Source: a bacterium
GTDB lineage: Bacteria; Desulfobacterota; Deferrisomatia; Deferrisomatales; Deferrisomataceae
Reading direction: 5' to 3'
Assembly (NCBI GenBank): GCA_027021615.1
Contig: JALUTY010000045.1
Span: 62,001 to 126,000 of the forward strand
DNA length: 64,000 bases
Shown: positions 55,351 through 63,778 of the stretch, piece by piece
Layout: every line of letters starts with the position of its first letter
Position numbering within the stretch: the stretch's first letter is position 1
The notes under the pieces: generated by a model
The model's database searches: none
Seen by the model: only the letters and a program-made list of their open reading frames with translations
Told to the model about the DNA's origin: nothing
Program-made: the position numbers and the translations under genes

Positions 55351-56553
55351 ATGAGACGACGGCTACCGTTCCTGCTCGCCCTGCTGACGATGGTGCCGGG
55401 CACCCTGGCGCTCGCCGGGGAGCCGATCAAGATCGGCGAGATCAACAGCTACAGCCGCGTGCCCCAGTTCCTGGACCCGTACAAGAAGGGCTGGGAGATG
55501 GCCGTGGACGAGATCAACGCGGCCGGAGGGGTCCTGGGGAGAAAGCTGGTGGTGATCTCCCGGGACGACGGGGGCAAGCCCGACGTGGCGGAGCGCCACG
55601 CCACTGAGCTGGTGCAGAACGAGAAGGTGTCCCTGCTCGCGGGCACGTTCCTCTCCCACATCGGGCTCGCGGTCTCGAGCTTTGCCAAGCGCAACAAGGT
55701 GCTGTTCGTGGCGGCCGAGCCCCTGAGCGACGCCATCACCTGGAGCAAGGGCCACCGGTACACCTTCCGGCTGAGGCCCAACACCTATGAGCAGTGCGTG
55801 ATGCTGGCCCGGGAGGCGGCCAAGCTCCCGGCCAAGCGCTGGGCCACCATCGCGCCCAACTACGAGTACGGCCAGAGCGCGGTGCGGGCCTTCAAGGAGG
55901 TGCTGTCGAAGCTCCGGCCCGACGTGGAGTGGGTGGAGGAGCAGTGGCCGGCCCTGTTCAAGCTGGACGCGGGCTCCACCGTGCAGGCCCTGGCCCGAGC
56001 CAGGCCCGACGCCATCTTCAACGTGACCTTCGGGTCCGACCTGGCCAAGTTCGTCCGGGAGGGCACCACCCGGGGGCTGTTCCGGAACCGCTCGGTGGTG
56101 AGCCTGCTCACGGGTGAGCCCGAGTACCTGGACCCCCTCAAGGACGAGGCCCCCGAGGGGTGGATCGTCACCGGCTACCCCTGGTACGCCATCCAGGACC
56201 CGGCCCACAAGAAGTTCGTGGCCGACTACGAGAAGCGCTACAACGACTACCCCCGGGTGGGATCCCTGGTGGGCTACCTGACCTTCAAGGCCATCGCGGC
56301 CGCCATTGCCAAGGCCGGGAGCACGGACACCGAGGCCCTGGTGGACGCCATGGAGGGGCTGGAGTTCGACTCCCCGGTGGGGCGGATCAAGTTCCGCAAG
56401 ATCGACCACCAGTCCACCCTGGGTGCGTGGGTCGGGAAGATCAAGTACGACCCCAAGCGGGGCCGTGGGATCCTGGTGGACTGGAAGTACGTGGACGGCT
56501 CCGAGGTGCTCCCGGGGCCCGAGTGGGTCGCCAAGGTCCGGCCCAAGGACTGA
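55351..56553 (+). CDS. Liv-type ABC transporter periplasmic substrate-binding protein
   Basis: A 400-residue type I periplasmic binding protein of the branched-chain amino acid/amide family. It has an N-terminal signal peptide (about 1-26, ending LALAGEP), then PIKIGEINSYSRVPQFLDPYKKG and GGVLGRKLVVISRDDGGKPD in the first lobe. Relatives bind amino acids, amides, urea or aromatic acids; the ligand cannot be read from sequence. The neighbouring molybdenum hydroxylase and amidohydrolase suggest a nitrogen heterocycle. ATG at 55351 follows AAAGGAGGGAA. A GC hairpin separates it from the permease gene. Confidence 0.9.
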   Translation: MRRRLPFLLALLTMVPGTLALAGEPIKIGEINSYSRVPQFLDPYKKGWEMAVDEINAAGGVLGRKLVVISRDDGGKPDVAERHATELVQNEKVSLLAGTFLSHIGLAVSSFAKRNKVLFVAAEPLSDAITWSKGHRYTFRLRPNTYEQCVMLAREAAKLPAKRWATIAPNYEYGQSAVRAFKEVLSKLRPDVEWVEEQWPALFKLDAGSTVQALARARPDAIFNVTFGSDLAKFVREGTTRGLFRNRSVVSLLTGEPEYLDPLKDEAPEGWIVTGYPWYAIQDPAHKKFVADYEKRYNDYPRVGSLVGYLTFKAIAAAIAKAGSTDTEALVDAMEGLEFDSPVGRIKFRKIDHQSTLGAWVGKIKYDPKRGRGILVDWKYVDGSEVLPGPEWVAKVRPKD

Positions 56554-56564
56554 GCCCCTGCCAC

Positions 56565-56594
56565 GGTCCGGGCGCCCTCGGGGGCGCCCGGACC
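56565..56594 (+). other. GC-rich hairpin after the binding-protein gene
   Basis: GGTCCGGGCGCCC and its exact complement GGGCGCCCGGACC enclose TCGG. There is no T-tract. In ABC operons such structures often protect the abundant binding-protein mRNA; that role is inferred. Confidence 0.65.
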
Positions 56595-56731
56595 GACGTG
56601 TCGCGGCCCCTGGACGGCCCGCCCACAGCCCCCACCGGCGCCAAAGCCCAGGGCGCAGGGGCCCAGGCGATGAAGTCGCCGGGGGGCAAAGAGGTAGAGT
56701 GATGCCTGGAACGCGTGGGAATCCCGGAGGT

Positions 56732-56770
56732 TTTCAAGCGTCCCAGCGTCCCAGCGGAAGTCACATGGAA
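56732..56770 (+). repeat. Octamer array and terminal motif before the permease gene
   Basis: Octamers TTCAAGCG, TCCCAGCG, TCCCAGCG (56732-56755) are followed by GAAGTCACATGGAAG, the terminal motif of the composite repeat. The permease start codon lies 7 bp further on. The GACCGNN module is missing, so octamers and terminal motif can occur alone. Confidence 0.75.
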
Positions 56771-56777
56771 GGAACCC

Positions 56778-58664
56778 ATGGAGTTCTACCTGGTACAGGC
56801 CCTGAACGGGCTGGCCTCGGCCTCGTCCCTGTTCCTGGTGGCCTCGGGCCTGTCGATCATCTTCGGGGTCACCCGCATCGTGAATTTCGCCCACGGGTCC
56901 TTCTACATGCTCGGGGCCTACATCGCCTACACCCTGGTGCAGGTCCTGCCGCCCGGCGCCGCAGGGTACTGGGCCGCGGTCCTGGGCGCCGCCCTCGCGG
57001 TGGGCCTGATCGGCGCGGCCGTGGAGCTCCTGCTCCTGCGCCGGATCTACCGGGCCCCGGAGCTGTTCCAGCTCCTGGCCACCTTCGGGCTGGTGCTCGT
57101 GGTGGCCGACCTGGTGCTGATGATCTGGGGCCCCGAGGATCTGCTGGGGCCCAGGGCCCCGGGGCTGCGGGGCTCGGTGATGATCCTGGGGGAGCCGTTC
57201 CCCACCTACGAGCTCTTCATGATCGCCCTGGGGCCCCTGGTGCTCGGCGGGCTCTGGGTGCTGTTCCACCGCACCCGGTGGGGCACCCTGGTGCGGGCGG
57301 CCACGGAGGACCGGGAGATGGTGGGCGCCCTTGGGGTGAACGAGGCGTGGCTGTTCACCTCGGTGTTCGTCCTGGGATCGTTCCTGGCGGGCCTCGGGGG
57401 CGCGGTGCAGCTCCCCCGGGAGGCCGTGAACCACACTATGGACCTCCACATCATCGCCGAGGTGTTCGTGGTGGTGGTGGTCGGGGGCATGGGGAGCATC
57501 CTGGGCGCCTTCCTGGCCGCCGTCCTGATCAGCGAGCTCAACGCCTTCGGGATCCTGATCTTCCCCGAGATCACCCTGGTGCTCGTGTTCCTGATCATGG
57601 CGGCCGTGCTCATCTTCCGGCCCTGGGGCCTCCTGGGCCGGCCCGAGGGACCGCCGCGCGCGCCGGCCGGGGAGCACGAGCCGCCCCTGAGGCTCCTGGG
57701 GCGGGGGTTCCTGTACTTCTGCCTGGCCGTGCTGGCCGCGGCCGCCGTTCTGCCCCACCTGCTGCCCACCTACTACATCCGGATCGCGTGCGAGGTGCTC
57801 ATCTCGGCCCTGTTCGCCGCGAGCCTCGGGTTCATGATGACCGTGGGGGGCATGGCCTCCTTCGGCCACGCGGCCTACTTCGGCCTGGGGGCCTACGGGG
57901 CGGCCCTGGCCGTGACCTACGCCCAGGTGGGCACCGGGCTCGGGCTCGCCGCCGCCCTGGGCCTGGGGCTCGCGGGTGCGGTGCTGTTCGGGTACTTCTG
58001 CGTGCGCCTGAGCGGGGTGTACTCGGCCATGCTCACCCTGGCCTTCGCCCAGATCGTGTACGCCGTGCTGTTCCAGTGGTACGGGATCACGGGCGGCGAC
58101 AACGGGCTCCTGGGCATCTGGCCCTCCGACTGGGTGAGCAGCCCCCTGGCCTATTACTACCTCACCCTGGCCGTGGTGGCGGTGTCCCTGTTCCTGCTCC
58201 GGCGCCTCGCCTTCGCCCCCTTCGGGTACTCCCTGCGGGCGGGGCGGGACTCGGCGCTTCGGTCCGAGGCCATCGGCATCCACGTGCGCCGGGTCCGGTG
58301 GGTGGGCTTCGTGATCGCGGGGTTCTTCGCCGCCGCCGCCGGCGGGCTGTTCGCGTTCCTCAAGGGCAGCGTGTTCCCCGACTACTCGAGCATCCCCGTG
58401 TCGGTGGACTCCCTGGTGATGGTGCTCCTGGGCGGGGTCCAGACCCTGTCGGGCCCCATCGTCGGGGCCGGGGTGTACAAGGTGCTCGAGGTGTTCGTGA
58501 ACCGGTACACCGAGCACTGGCAGCTCATCCTGGGCTGCGTGCTGGTGGGCCTGGTGATCCTGTTCCCCCAGGGGATCCTGGGGTACCTGGTGGGCCGGTT
58601 CGGCCGCTCCGGGGAGGAGTGGAGGGGAGTCGATGGCGCTCCTGCGGGTGGAAGGGCTGCGTAA
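56778..58664 (+). CDS. Fused Liv-type ABC permease (LivH-LivM)
   Basis: A 628-residue inner-membrane protein combining both permease subunits that are normally separate. The N-terminal half (about 1-295) is LivH-like: FGVTRIVNFAHGSFYMLGAY and VVGGMGSILGAFLAAVLI. A hydrophilic linker (about 296-325) precedes the LivM-like half, with GGMASFGHAAYFGLGAYG and LLGGVQTLSGPIVGAGVY. Each half has eight or so hydrophobic segments. ATG at 56778 lies just after GGAAGGAA; longer in-frame starts run into the repeat. The gene overlaps livG by 32 bp. Confidence 0.92.
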   Translation: MEFYLVQALNGLASASSLFLVASGLSIIFGVTRIVNFAHGSFYMLGAYIAYTLVQVLPPGAAGYWAAVLGAALAVGLIGAAVELLLLRRIYRAPELFQLLATFGLVLVVADLVLMIWGPEDLLGPRAPGLRGSVMILGEPFPTYELFMIALGPLVLGGLWVLFHRTRWGTLVRAATEDREMVGALGVNEAWLFTSVFVLGSFLAGLGGAVQLPREAVNHTMDLHIIAEVFVVVVVGGMGSILGAFLAAVLISELNAFGILIFPEITLVLVFLIMAAVLIFRPWGLLGRPEGPPRAPAGEHEPPLRLLGRGFLYFCLAVLAAAAVLPHLLPTYYIRIACEVLISALFAASLGFMMTVGGMASFGHAAYFGLGAYGAALAVTYAQVGTGLGLAAALGLGLAGAVLFGYFCVRLSGVYSAMLTLAFAQIVYAVLFQWYGITGGDNGLLGIWPSDWVSSPLAYYYLTLAVVAVSLFLLRRLAFAPFGYSLRAGRDSALRSEAIGIHVRRVRWVGFVIAGFFAAAAGGLFAFLKGSVFPDYSSIPVSVDSLVMVLLGGVQTLSGPIVGAGVYKVLEVFVNRYTEHWQLILGCVLVGLVILFPQGILGYLVGRFGRSGEEWRGVDGAPAGGRAA

Positions 58665-59418
58665 GGCGTTCGGCGGCGTGGTGGCCGTCGACGGGGTGGA
58701 CTTCCGGGTCTCCCGGGGAGAGCTCGTGGCCCTGATCGGCCCCAACGGGGCCGGCAAGACCACCTGCTTCAACATGCTCAACGGCCAGCTCCGCCCCGAC
58801 CGGGGCCGGGTGTTCCTGGAGGACGAGGACATCACCGGCCTGAGCCCCCGCCAGGTGTGGCGCAAGGGGGTGGGCCGCACCTTCCAGATCACCGCCACCT
58901 TCCCGAGCATGACCGTGGTGGAGAACGTGCAGATGCCCCTGATCTCCCACCACCGGCAGGTGTACCGGTTCACGGGCCGGGCCGTGCAGCTCCACCGGGA
59001 CGAGGCCATGGAGCTCCTGGACCTGGTGGGCATGGCCGACCAGGCGGAGCGGCCCTGCGGGGTGCTGGCCTACGGGGACCTGAAGCGGGTGGAGCTGGCC
59101 GTGGCCCTGGCCAACCGGCCGGCCCTGCTCCTGATGGACGAGCCCACCGCGGGCATGGCCCCGGGGGAGCGGGTGGCCCTGATGGGGCTCACGGCCGAGA
59201 TCGTGAAGGACCGCAACATCGCGGTGCTGTTCACCGAGCACGACATGGACGTGGTGTTCTGCAACGCCGACCGGATCCTGGTGCTCAACCGGGGCCGGCT
59301 GGTGGCCGAGGGCCCCCCCGAGGCCATCCGGGAAAACGCCCACGTGAAGGAGATCTACCTGGGCGCCGGGGACGGGCTCCGGGACCCGGGCCGGGTCTGC
59401 CACCCCGGGGGAACCTGA
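58633..59418 (+). CDS. Liv-type ABC transporter ATPase (LivG-like)
   Basis: A 261-residue ATP-binding subunit. Walker A is GPNGAGKTTCFN (about residues 36-47), the Q loop is in RTFQITATF, the signature region reads LAYGDLKRVELA (about 140-151, Tyr replacing a Gly of LSGGQ as is usual in LivG), and Walker B is ALLLMDEPTAGM (about 161-172). ATG at 58633 is the clear family start. It lies inside the 3' end of the permease gene, and its stop shares one base with the livF start (TGATG). Confidence 0.92.
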   Translation: MALLRVEGLRKAFGGVVAVDGVDFRVSRGELVALIGPNGAGKTTCFNMLNGQLRPDRGRVFLEDEDITGLSPRQVWRKGVGRTFQITATFPSMTVVENVQMPLISHHRQVYRFTGRAVQLHRDEAMELLDLVGMADQAERPCGVLAYGDLKRVELAVALANRPALLLMDEPTAGMAPGERVALMGLTAEIVKDRNIAVLFTEHDMDVVFCNADRILVLNRGRLVAEGPPEAIRENAHVKEIYLGAGDGLRDPGRVCHPGGT

Positions 59419-60119
59419 TGCTCGCCCTCCAGGACGTTCACACCCACTACGGCCTGGCCCACATCCTGTCCGGGGTGTCCATGGAGGTGCACCGGGGCGA
59501 GGTGGTGGCCCTCCTGGGCCGCAACGGCGCCGGCAAGACCACGACCTTGAAGACGGTCATGGGGCTCGTGACCCCCACCTCGGGGGCCGTGCGCCTGGGG
59601 GACGAGGAGATCACGGGCCGCCCCCCCTACCGGATCGCCCGGGCAGGGGTGGGGTACGTTCCCGAGGACCGCCGGATCTTCACCGAGCTCACCGTGAGGG
59701 AGAACCTGGAGGTGGGCCGCCAGCCCCCCCGGGAAGGGTGCCCGGTGTGGACCGAGGACCAGGTGTTCGAGCTGTTCCCCGCCCTGGCCGAGATGCGCGA
59801 CCGCCTGGGGGGCCAGATGAGCGGGGGCGAGCAGCAGATGCTCACCATCGCCCGCACCCTGATGGGGAACCCGGCCGTGATCCTCCTGGACGAGCCCTCC
59901 GAGGGGCTCGCCCCGGTGATCGTGGAGCAGATGGCCCGGGCGATCTCCGAGCTCAAGCGCGAGGGCCTGACGGTGCTCCTGTCCGAACAGAACCTGCCGT
60001 TCTGCTCGGCCGTGAGCGACCGCGCCTACATCATCGAGAAGGGGGTCATCCGGTACGAGGGCCCCATGCACGAGCTCCTGGCCCGGCCCCGGGTGCTCGA
60101 GCAGTACCTGAGCGTGTGA
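59418..60119 (+). CDS. Liv-type ABC transporter ATPase (LivF-like)
   Basis: The second ATP-binding subunit, 233 residues. It has Walker A GRNGAGKTTTLKT (about residues 35-47), a Q loop region GVGYVPEDRRIF, the signature MSGGEQQMLTIAR (about 134-146) and Walker B VILLDEPSEGLAP (about 154-166). This is the usual LivF type, shorter than LivG. With the binding protein, fused permease and LivG it completes a five-domain importer encoded in order. Confidence 0.93.
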   Translation: MLALQDVHTHYGLAHILSGVSMEVHRGEVVALLGRNGAGKTTTLKTVMGLVTPTSGAVRLGDEEITGRPPYRIARAGVGYVPEDRRIFTELTVRENLEVGRQPPREGCPVWTEDQVFELFPALAEMRDRLGGQMSGGEQQMLTIARTLMGNPAVILLDEPSEGLAPVIVEQMARAISELKREGLTVLLSEQNLPFCSAVSDRAYIIEKGVIRYEGPMHELLARPRVLEQYLSV

Positions 60120-60137
60120 GCCGGGGGAGAGGGGACC

Positions 60138-60668
60138 GTGCCTTCCAGCGTTCCAGCATCCCGGGATCCCGGCCCGTCCGGGGAGCCCCCGGCCGAGGGG
60201 CTCACGATCCGGTTCGTCCTCAACGGGAGGACCGTGGAGGCCCGGGTCGAGCCCCACCGGACGCTCCTGTGGGTCCTGCGGGAGGTGTTCGACCTCGTGG
60301 GGGCCAAGGAGGGGTGCGGGGTGGGGGAGTGCGGCGCGTGCACCGTGCTCCTGGACGGCGAGGCGGTGAACGCGTGCCTGGTGCTGGCCGGCAAGGTGGA
60401 CGGCCGGGAGGTGACCACCGTGGAGGGTCTGGGCGGCCCGGAGGCCCTCCACCCCCTGCAACAGTGGTTCATCCGCAAGCACGCGGTCCAGTGCGGGTAC
60501 TGCACCCCGGGCATGCTTCTGTCGGCCGCCGCCCTCCTGCGGCGCAACCCCGACCCCACCCGGGAGGAGATCCGCGAGGCCCTGGCCGGGAACCTGTGCC
60601 GGTGCACGGGCTACGTCCAGATCGTGGAGGCGGTGCGCGCGGCCGCCCGGGAGATGGCGGGGCGATGA
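60138..60668 (+). CDS. Molybdenum hydroxylase, [2Fe-2S] small subunit
   Basis: A 176-residue iron-sulfur subunit of the xanthine dehydrogenase/CO dehydrogenase type. The N-terminal ferredoxin-like cluster motif is KEGCGVGECGACTVLLDG (about residues 56-73). The second cluster cysteines are CGYCTPGM (about 119-126) and NLCRCTGY (about 151-158). The GTG start at 60138 is supported by GGGGGAGAGGGG just upstream. It gives an unusual N-terminus, PSSVPASRDPGPSGEPPAEG, the first part of which is encoded by octamer repeats. It lies 18 bp after livF, so transport and oxidation are probably co-transcribed. Confidence 0.9.
   Translation: MPSSVPASRDPGPSGEPPAEGLTIRFVLNGRTVEARVEPHRTLLWVLREVFDLVGAKEGCGVGECGACTVLLDGEAVNACLVLAGKVDGREVTTVEGLGGPEALHPLQQWFIRKHAVQCGYCTPGMLLSAAALLRRNPDPTREEIREALAGNLCRCTGYVQIVEAVRAAAREMAGR
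60143..60174 (+). repeat. Octamer repeats inside the small-subunit reading frame
   Basis: TTCCAGCG, TTCCAGCA, TCCCGGGA, TCCCGGCC occupy 60143-60174, the same octamer type as in the spacers, immediately after the GTG start. Either the repeat has been absorbed into coding sequence or the true start lies further downstream. Confidence 0.65.
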
Positions 60669-61525
60669 CCCGGCCGCGCCGGTACCTGCGCCCCACCTCG
60701 GTTGCCGAGGCCGTGGGCCTGCTGGCCGACCTGGGCCCCGCGGCCCGGCCCGTGGCCGGGGGGACCGACCTGGTCGTCGCCCTCCGGCGGGGGGAGGCCG
60801 CCCCGGAGGCCCTGGTGGACCTGACCGGGATCCCCGAGCTCCGGGCCCTGGCCGAGGAGGGCGGCGCGGTGCGGGTGGGCGCGTGCGTGACCCACGCCCG
60901 GCTCGCCGCCGACCCCCTGGTGGGGAGCCGGGTCCCGCTCCTGGCGCTCGCGGCCCGGGTGGTGGGCTCGGCCCAGATCCGCAACCTCGGCACCCTTGGG
61001 GGAAACGTGGTGAACGCTTCGGTGGCCGCCGACACGCCCCCGGCCCTCGCGGCCCTGGGCGCGGCGGCCGAGATCGCGGGCCCCGGCGGGGTCCGGCGGG
61101 TTCCCCTGGGGGACCTGGTGACCGGCCCGGGCCGCACGGCCCTCGGGCACGCGGAGATCCTCACGGCCCTGATCGTGCCGCTCCCCGGGCCCCACGGGGC
61201 CGCCTTCGAGAAGGTGGGCCGGCGATGGGCCGTTTCCATCGCGCGCCTTTCCGTGGCCGTGGCGGCGGACCCGGCCCGTGGGTGGGCCCGGATCTCCCTG
61301 GGCGGGGTGTTCCCGAGCCCCCGGAGGATCCCCGGTGCCGAGACCGCCCTGGCCCGGGGCTTCGACCCGGCTTCGGCCGAGGAGGCGGGCCGGGCGGCCG
61401 AGGAGGCGGTGAGGGCGGTCTCGGGCGGCAGGCCCTCCATGGCCTACAAGCTCCCGGTGGTGCGCGGCCTGGTGGCCCGCACGGCCCTGGAGGCCGCGGC
61501 CCGGGCCCGGGGAGGCGGGTCGTGA
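60665..61525 (+). CDS. Molybdenum hydroxylase, FAD-binding medium subunit
   Basis: A 286-residue flavin subunit of the CoxM/XdhB type. The N-terminal FAD site is ARPVAGGTDLVVALRRG (about residues 26-42), the second FAD motif is IRNLGTLGGNVVNAS (about 104-118), and the C-terminal domain contains MAYKLPVVRGLVARTALEAA. ATG at 60665 overlaps the small-subunit stop as ATGA. Electrons from the molybdenum site would pass through the two clusters to this FAD and then to NAD or another acceptor. Confidence 0.92.
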   Translation: MTRPRRYLRPTSVAEAVGLLADLGPAARPVAGGTDLVVALRRGEAAPEALVDLTGIPELRALAEEGGAVRVGACVTHARLAADPLVGSRVPLLALAARVVGSAQIRNLGTLGGNVVNASVAADTPPALAALGAAAEIAGPGGVRRVPLGDLVTGPGRTALGHAEILTALIVPLPGPHGAAFEKVGRRWAVSIARLSVAVAADPARGWARISLGGVFPSPRRIPGAETALARGFDPASAEEAGRAAEEAVRAVSGGRPSMAYKLPVVRGLVARTALEAAARARGGGS

Positions 61526-63774
61526 TGCCGCGCGGGGCCGTGGGCTCCCGCAGCCCCCGGAGGGACCTCCTGGACAAGGTCCTGGGCCGGGTGCGGTTCG
61601 CGGCCGACCTCAAGGTCCCCGGGATGCTCCACCTGGTCGTGGTGCGCTCCACCGAGGCCCATGCGCGGGTCACCGGCATCGATGTGGGGGAGGCCGCGGC
61701 CGTGCCCGGGGTGGTGCGGGTGTTCACGGCGGCCGACGTGCCCGGGGAGAACCGCTACGGGATCATCCGGCCCACGGCCGACCAGCACCTCCTGGCCGAG
61801 GGCAGGGTCCGGATGGTGGGGGACCCGGTGGCCCTGGTGGCGGCCGAGACCCCGGAGGCGGCGGCGGAGGGGGCCCGGAGGGTGCGGGTGGCGTACGAGC
61901 CCCTGCCGGCGGTGCTGGACCCGGCCGAGGCCCTGGAGGCGGCGGCCGTGCGGATCCACGAGCGGGGCAACCTGTGCTTCGAGCAGCGGGTCGTGCGGGG
62001 CGACGTGGACCGGGCGCTGTCCGAGGCGGCCGTGGTGGTGGAGGGCACCTACGAGACCTCCCGGATCGAGCATGCCTACATCGAGCCCGAGGCCGGGGTG
62101 GCCTACCTGGAGGACGGGGTCCTGGTGGTGGTGTGCTGCACCCAGAATCCCCACTACGACCGGCGGGACCTGTGCCGGCTCCTGGGGCTCCCCGAGGAGC
62201 GGGTCCGGGTGATCCAGGCCCCCACCGGGGGCGGGTTCGGGGGCAAGCTGGACCTCTCGGTGCAGCCCTTCGTGGCCCTGGCCACGTGGCACACGGGCCG
62301 GCCCTGCCGGCTGGTCTACTCCCGGGAGGAGTCGTTCGCGGCCTCGTCCAAGCGCCACCCCTTCCGGATGCGCTACCGAACCGCCGCCGACCGGGAGGGC
62401 AGGCTCCTGGCCGTGGAGGCCGACCTCCTGGCCGACACCGGCGCCTACGCGTCCTACGGCCTGGCCGTGGCGATCCGGGCGGCCGTGCACGCGGCCGGGC
62501 CCTACCGGGTGCCCAACGTGCGGGTGCGGTCCCGGGCGGTGTACACCAACCACCCCTTCTCCGGGGCCATGCGGGGGTTCGGAGCCCCCCAGGTGGCCTT
62601 CGGGTACGAGAGCCAGATGGACCGGGTGGCCGATGCCCTGGGGCTCGACCCCCTGGAGGTGCGGCGCCGGAACGCCCTGGGCCCCGGCGAGCACACCATC
62701 ACGGGCCAGCGCCTGGGCCCGAGCGTGGGCCTGCGGGAGTGCCTGGAGCGGGTAGGGCGCGTGCGCGCCCGGTGGGACGGTGCCCCGGGCCTGCGAGGCG
62801 ACGGTCCCGTGGGCGTGGGGGTGGGGGCCATGTACTACGGCATCGGCAACACGGGCATGTCCAACCCCTCCACCGCCCACGTGCGCTTCGACGAGGACGG
62901 CGGCTTCACCCTGTTCACGGGCGCGGCCGAGATCGGCCAGGGCTCCGACCGGGTGCTCACGGCCGTGTGCGCCGACGCCCTGGGGGTGGACCCCGACCGG
63001 GTGCGGCTGGTCCGGGCCGACACCGCGCTCACGGCCGACGCCGGGGCCACGTCGGCGAGCCGCCAGACCTACATCTCGGGCGGTGCGGTGCTCGAGGCGG
63101 GCCAGGCCCTGGGGGAGCGGATCCTCCGCCGGGCCGAGGATCTGCTGGAGATCCCGGCGGAGGACCTGGTGATCGAGGGGGACCGGGTGCGGAGCCGCTC
63201 GCTCCCCTCCCGGGAGGTCCCCCTGGAGGAAGTGGCCTCGTCGTTCGCCAAGGCCGGGGGCATGCCCCGGGAGGAGGGCCGGTTCGACCCCGAGACCACG
63301 CCCCTGGACCGGGAGTCCGGCCAGGGCGTGCCCTACGCCACGTACGCGTTCGCCGCCCAGGTGGCCCGGGTCCGGGTGGACCCGGTCACCGGCCGGGTCC
63401 GGGTGGAACGGATCGCGGCGGCCCACGACGTGGGCCGGGGGGTGCACCCCCCGGGGGTCCGCGGCCAGATCACCGGGGGCGTGGCCATGGGGGTGGGCAT
63501 GGCCCTGATGGAGGCGTTCGACCCGGGGCGGGACCGCAACCTGGACACCTACCTGATCCCTACGGCCGCGGACATGCCCCGGGTGCACCCCATGATCGTG
63601 GAGGCTCCGGAGCCCACGGGCCCCTTCGGCGCCAAGGGGGTGGGGGAGCCCGCCCTGATCCCCACCGCCCCGGCCGTGCTGAACGCCCTGGCCAGGGCTT
63701 GCGGAGCCCGCATCTGGCGGCTGCCCGCCGGCCTCGAGGAGGTGCTCGAGGCCCTGGGCCGCGGGAAGGAGTGA
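61525..63774 (+). CDS. Molybdenum hydroxylase, molybdopterin large subunit
   Basis: A 749-residue aldehyde oxidase/xanthine dehydrogenase family subunit that hydroxylates an aromatic heterocycle or purine using water. Molybdopterin contacts include PTGGGFGGKLDL (about residues 231-242), SGAMRGFGAPQ (about 345-355) and EIGQGSDRVL (about 470). The catalytic Glu is in GAKGVGEPALIPT (about 701-713). The CO dehydrogenase active-site loop (CSFR) is absent: the matching site reads GAMRGFG, as in purine and nicotinate enzymes. ATG at 61525 shares a base with the medium-subunit stop; GTG 61522 is an alternative. Substrate unknown. Confidence 0.92.
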   Translation: MPRGAVGSRSPRRDLLDKVLGRVRFAADLKVPGMLHLVVVRSTEAHARVTGIDVGEAAAVPGVVRVFTAADVPGENRYGIIRPTADQHLLAEGRVRMVGDPVALVAAETPEAAAEGARRVRVAYEPLPAVLDPAEALEAAAVRIHERGNLCFEQRVVRGDVDRALSEAAVVVEGTYETSRIEHAYIEPEAGVAYLEDGVLVVVCCTQNPHYDRRDLCRLLGLPEERVRVIQAPTGGGFGGKLDLSVQPFVALATWHTGRPCRLVYSREESFAASSKRHPFRMRYRTAADREGRLLAVEADLLADTGAYASYGLAVAIRAAVHAAGPYRVPNVRVRSRAVYTNHPFSGAMRGFGAPQVAFGYESQMDRVADALGLDPLEVRRRNALGPGEHTITGQRLGPSVGLRECLERVGRVRARWDGAPGLRGDGPVGVGVGAMYYGIGNTGMSNPSTAHVRFDEDGGFTLFTGAAEIGQGSDRVLTAVCADALGVDPDRVRLVRADTALTADAGATSASRQTYISGGAVLEAGQALGERILRRAEDLLEIPAEDLVIEGDRVRSRSLPSREVPLEEVASSFAKAGGMPREEGRFDPETTPLDRESGQGVPYATYAFAAQVARVRVDPVTGRVRVERIAAAHDVGRGVHPPGVRGQITGGVAMGVGMALMEAFDPGRDRNLDTYLIPTAADMPRVHPMIVEAPEPTGPFGAKGVGEPALIPTAPAVLNALARACGARIWRLPAGLEEVLEALGRGKE

Positions 63775-63778
63775 TCCG

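Noticed and set aside
61525-63774. Carbon monoxide dehydrogenase large subunit
   Set aside because: The CO-specific active-site loop is absent; the sequence at that site reads SGAMRGFGAPQ as in xanthine/nicotinate-type hydroxylases, and the context is an amidohydrolase and importer.
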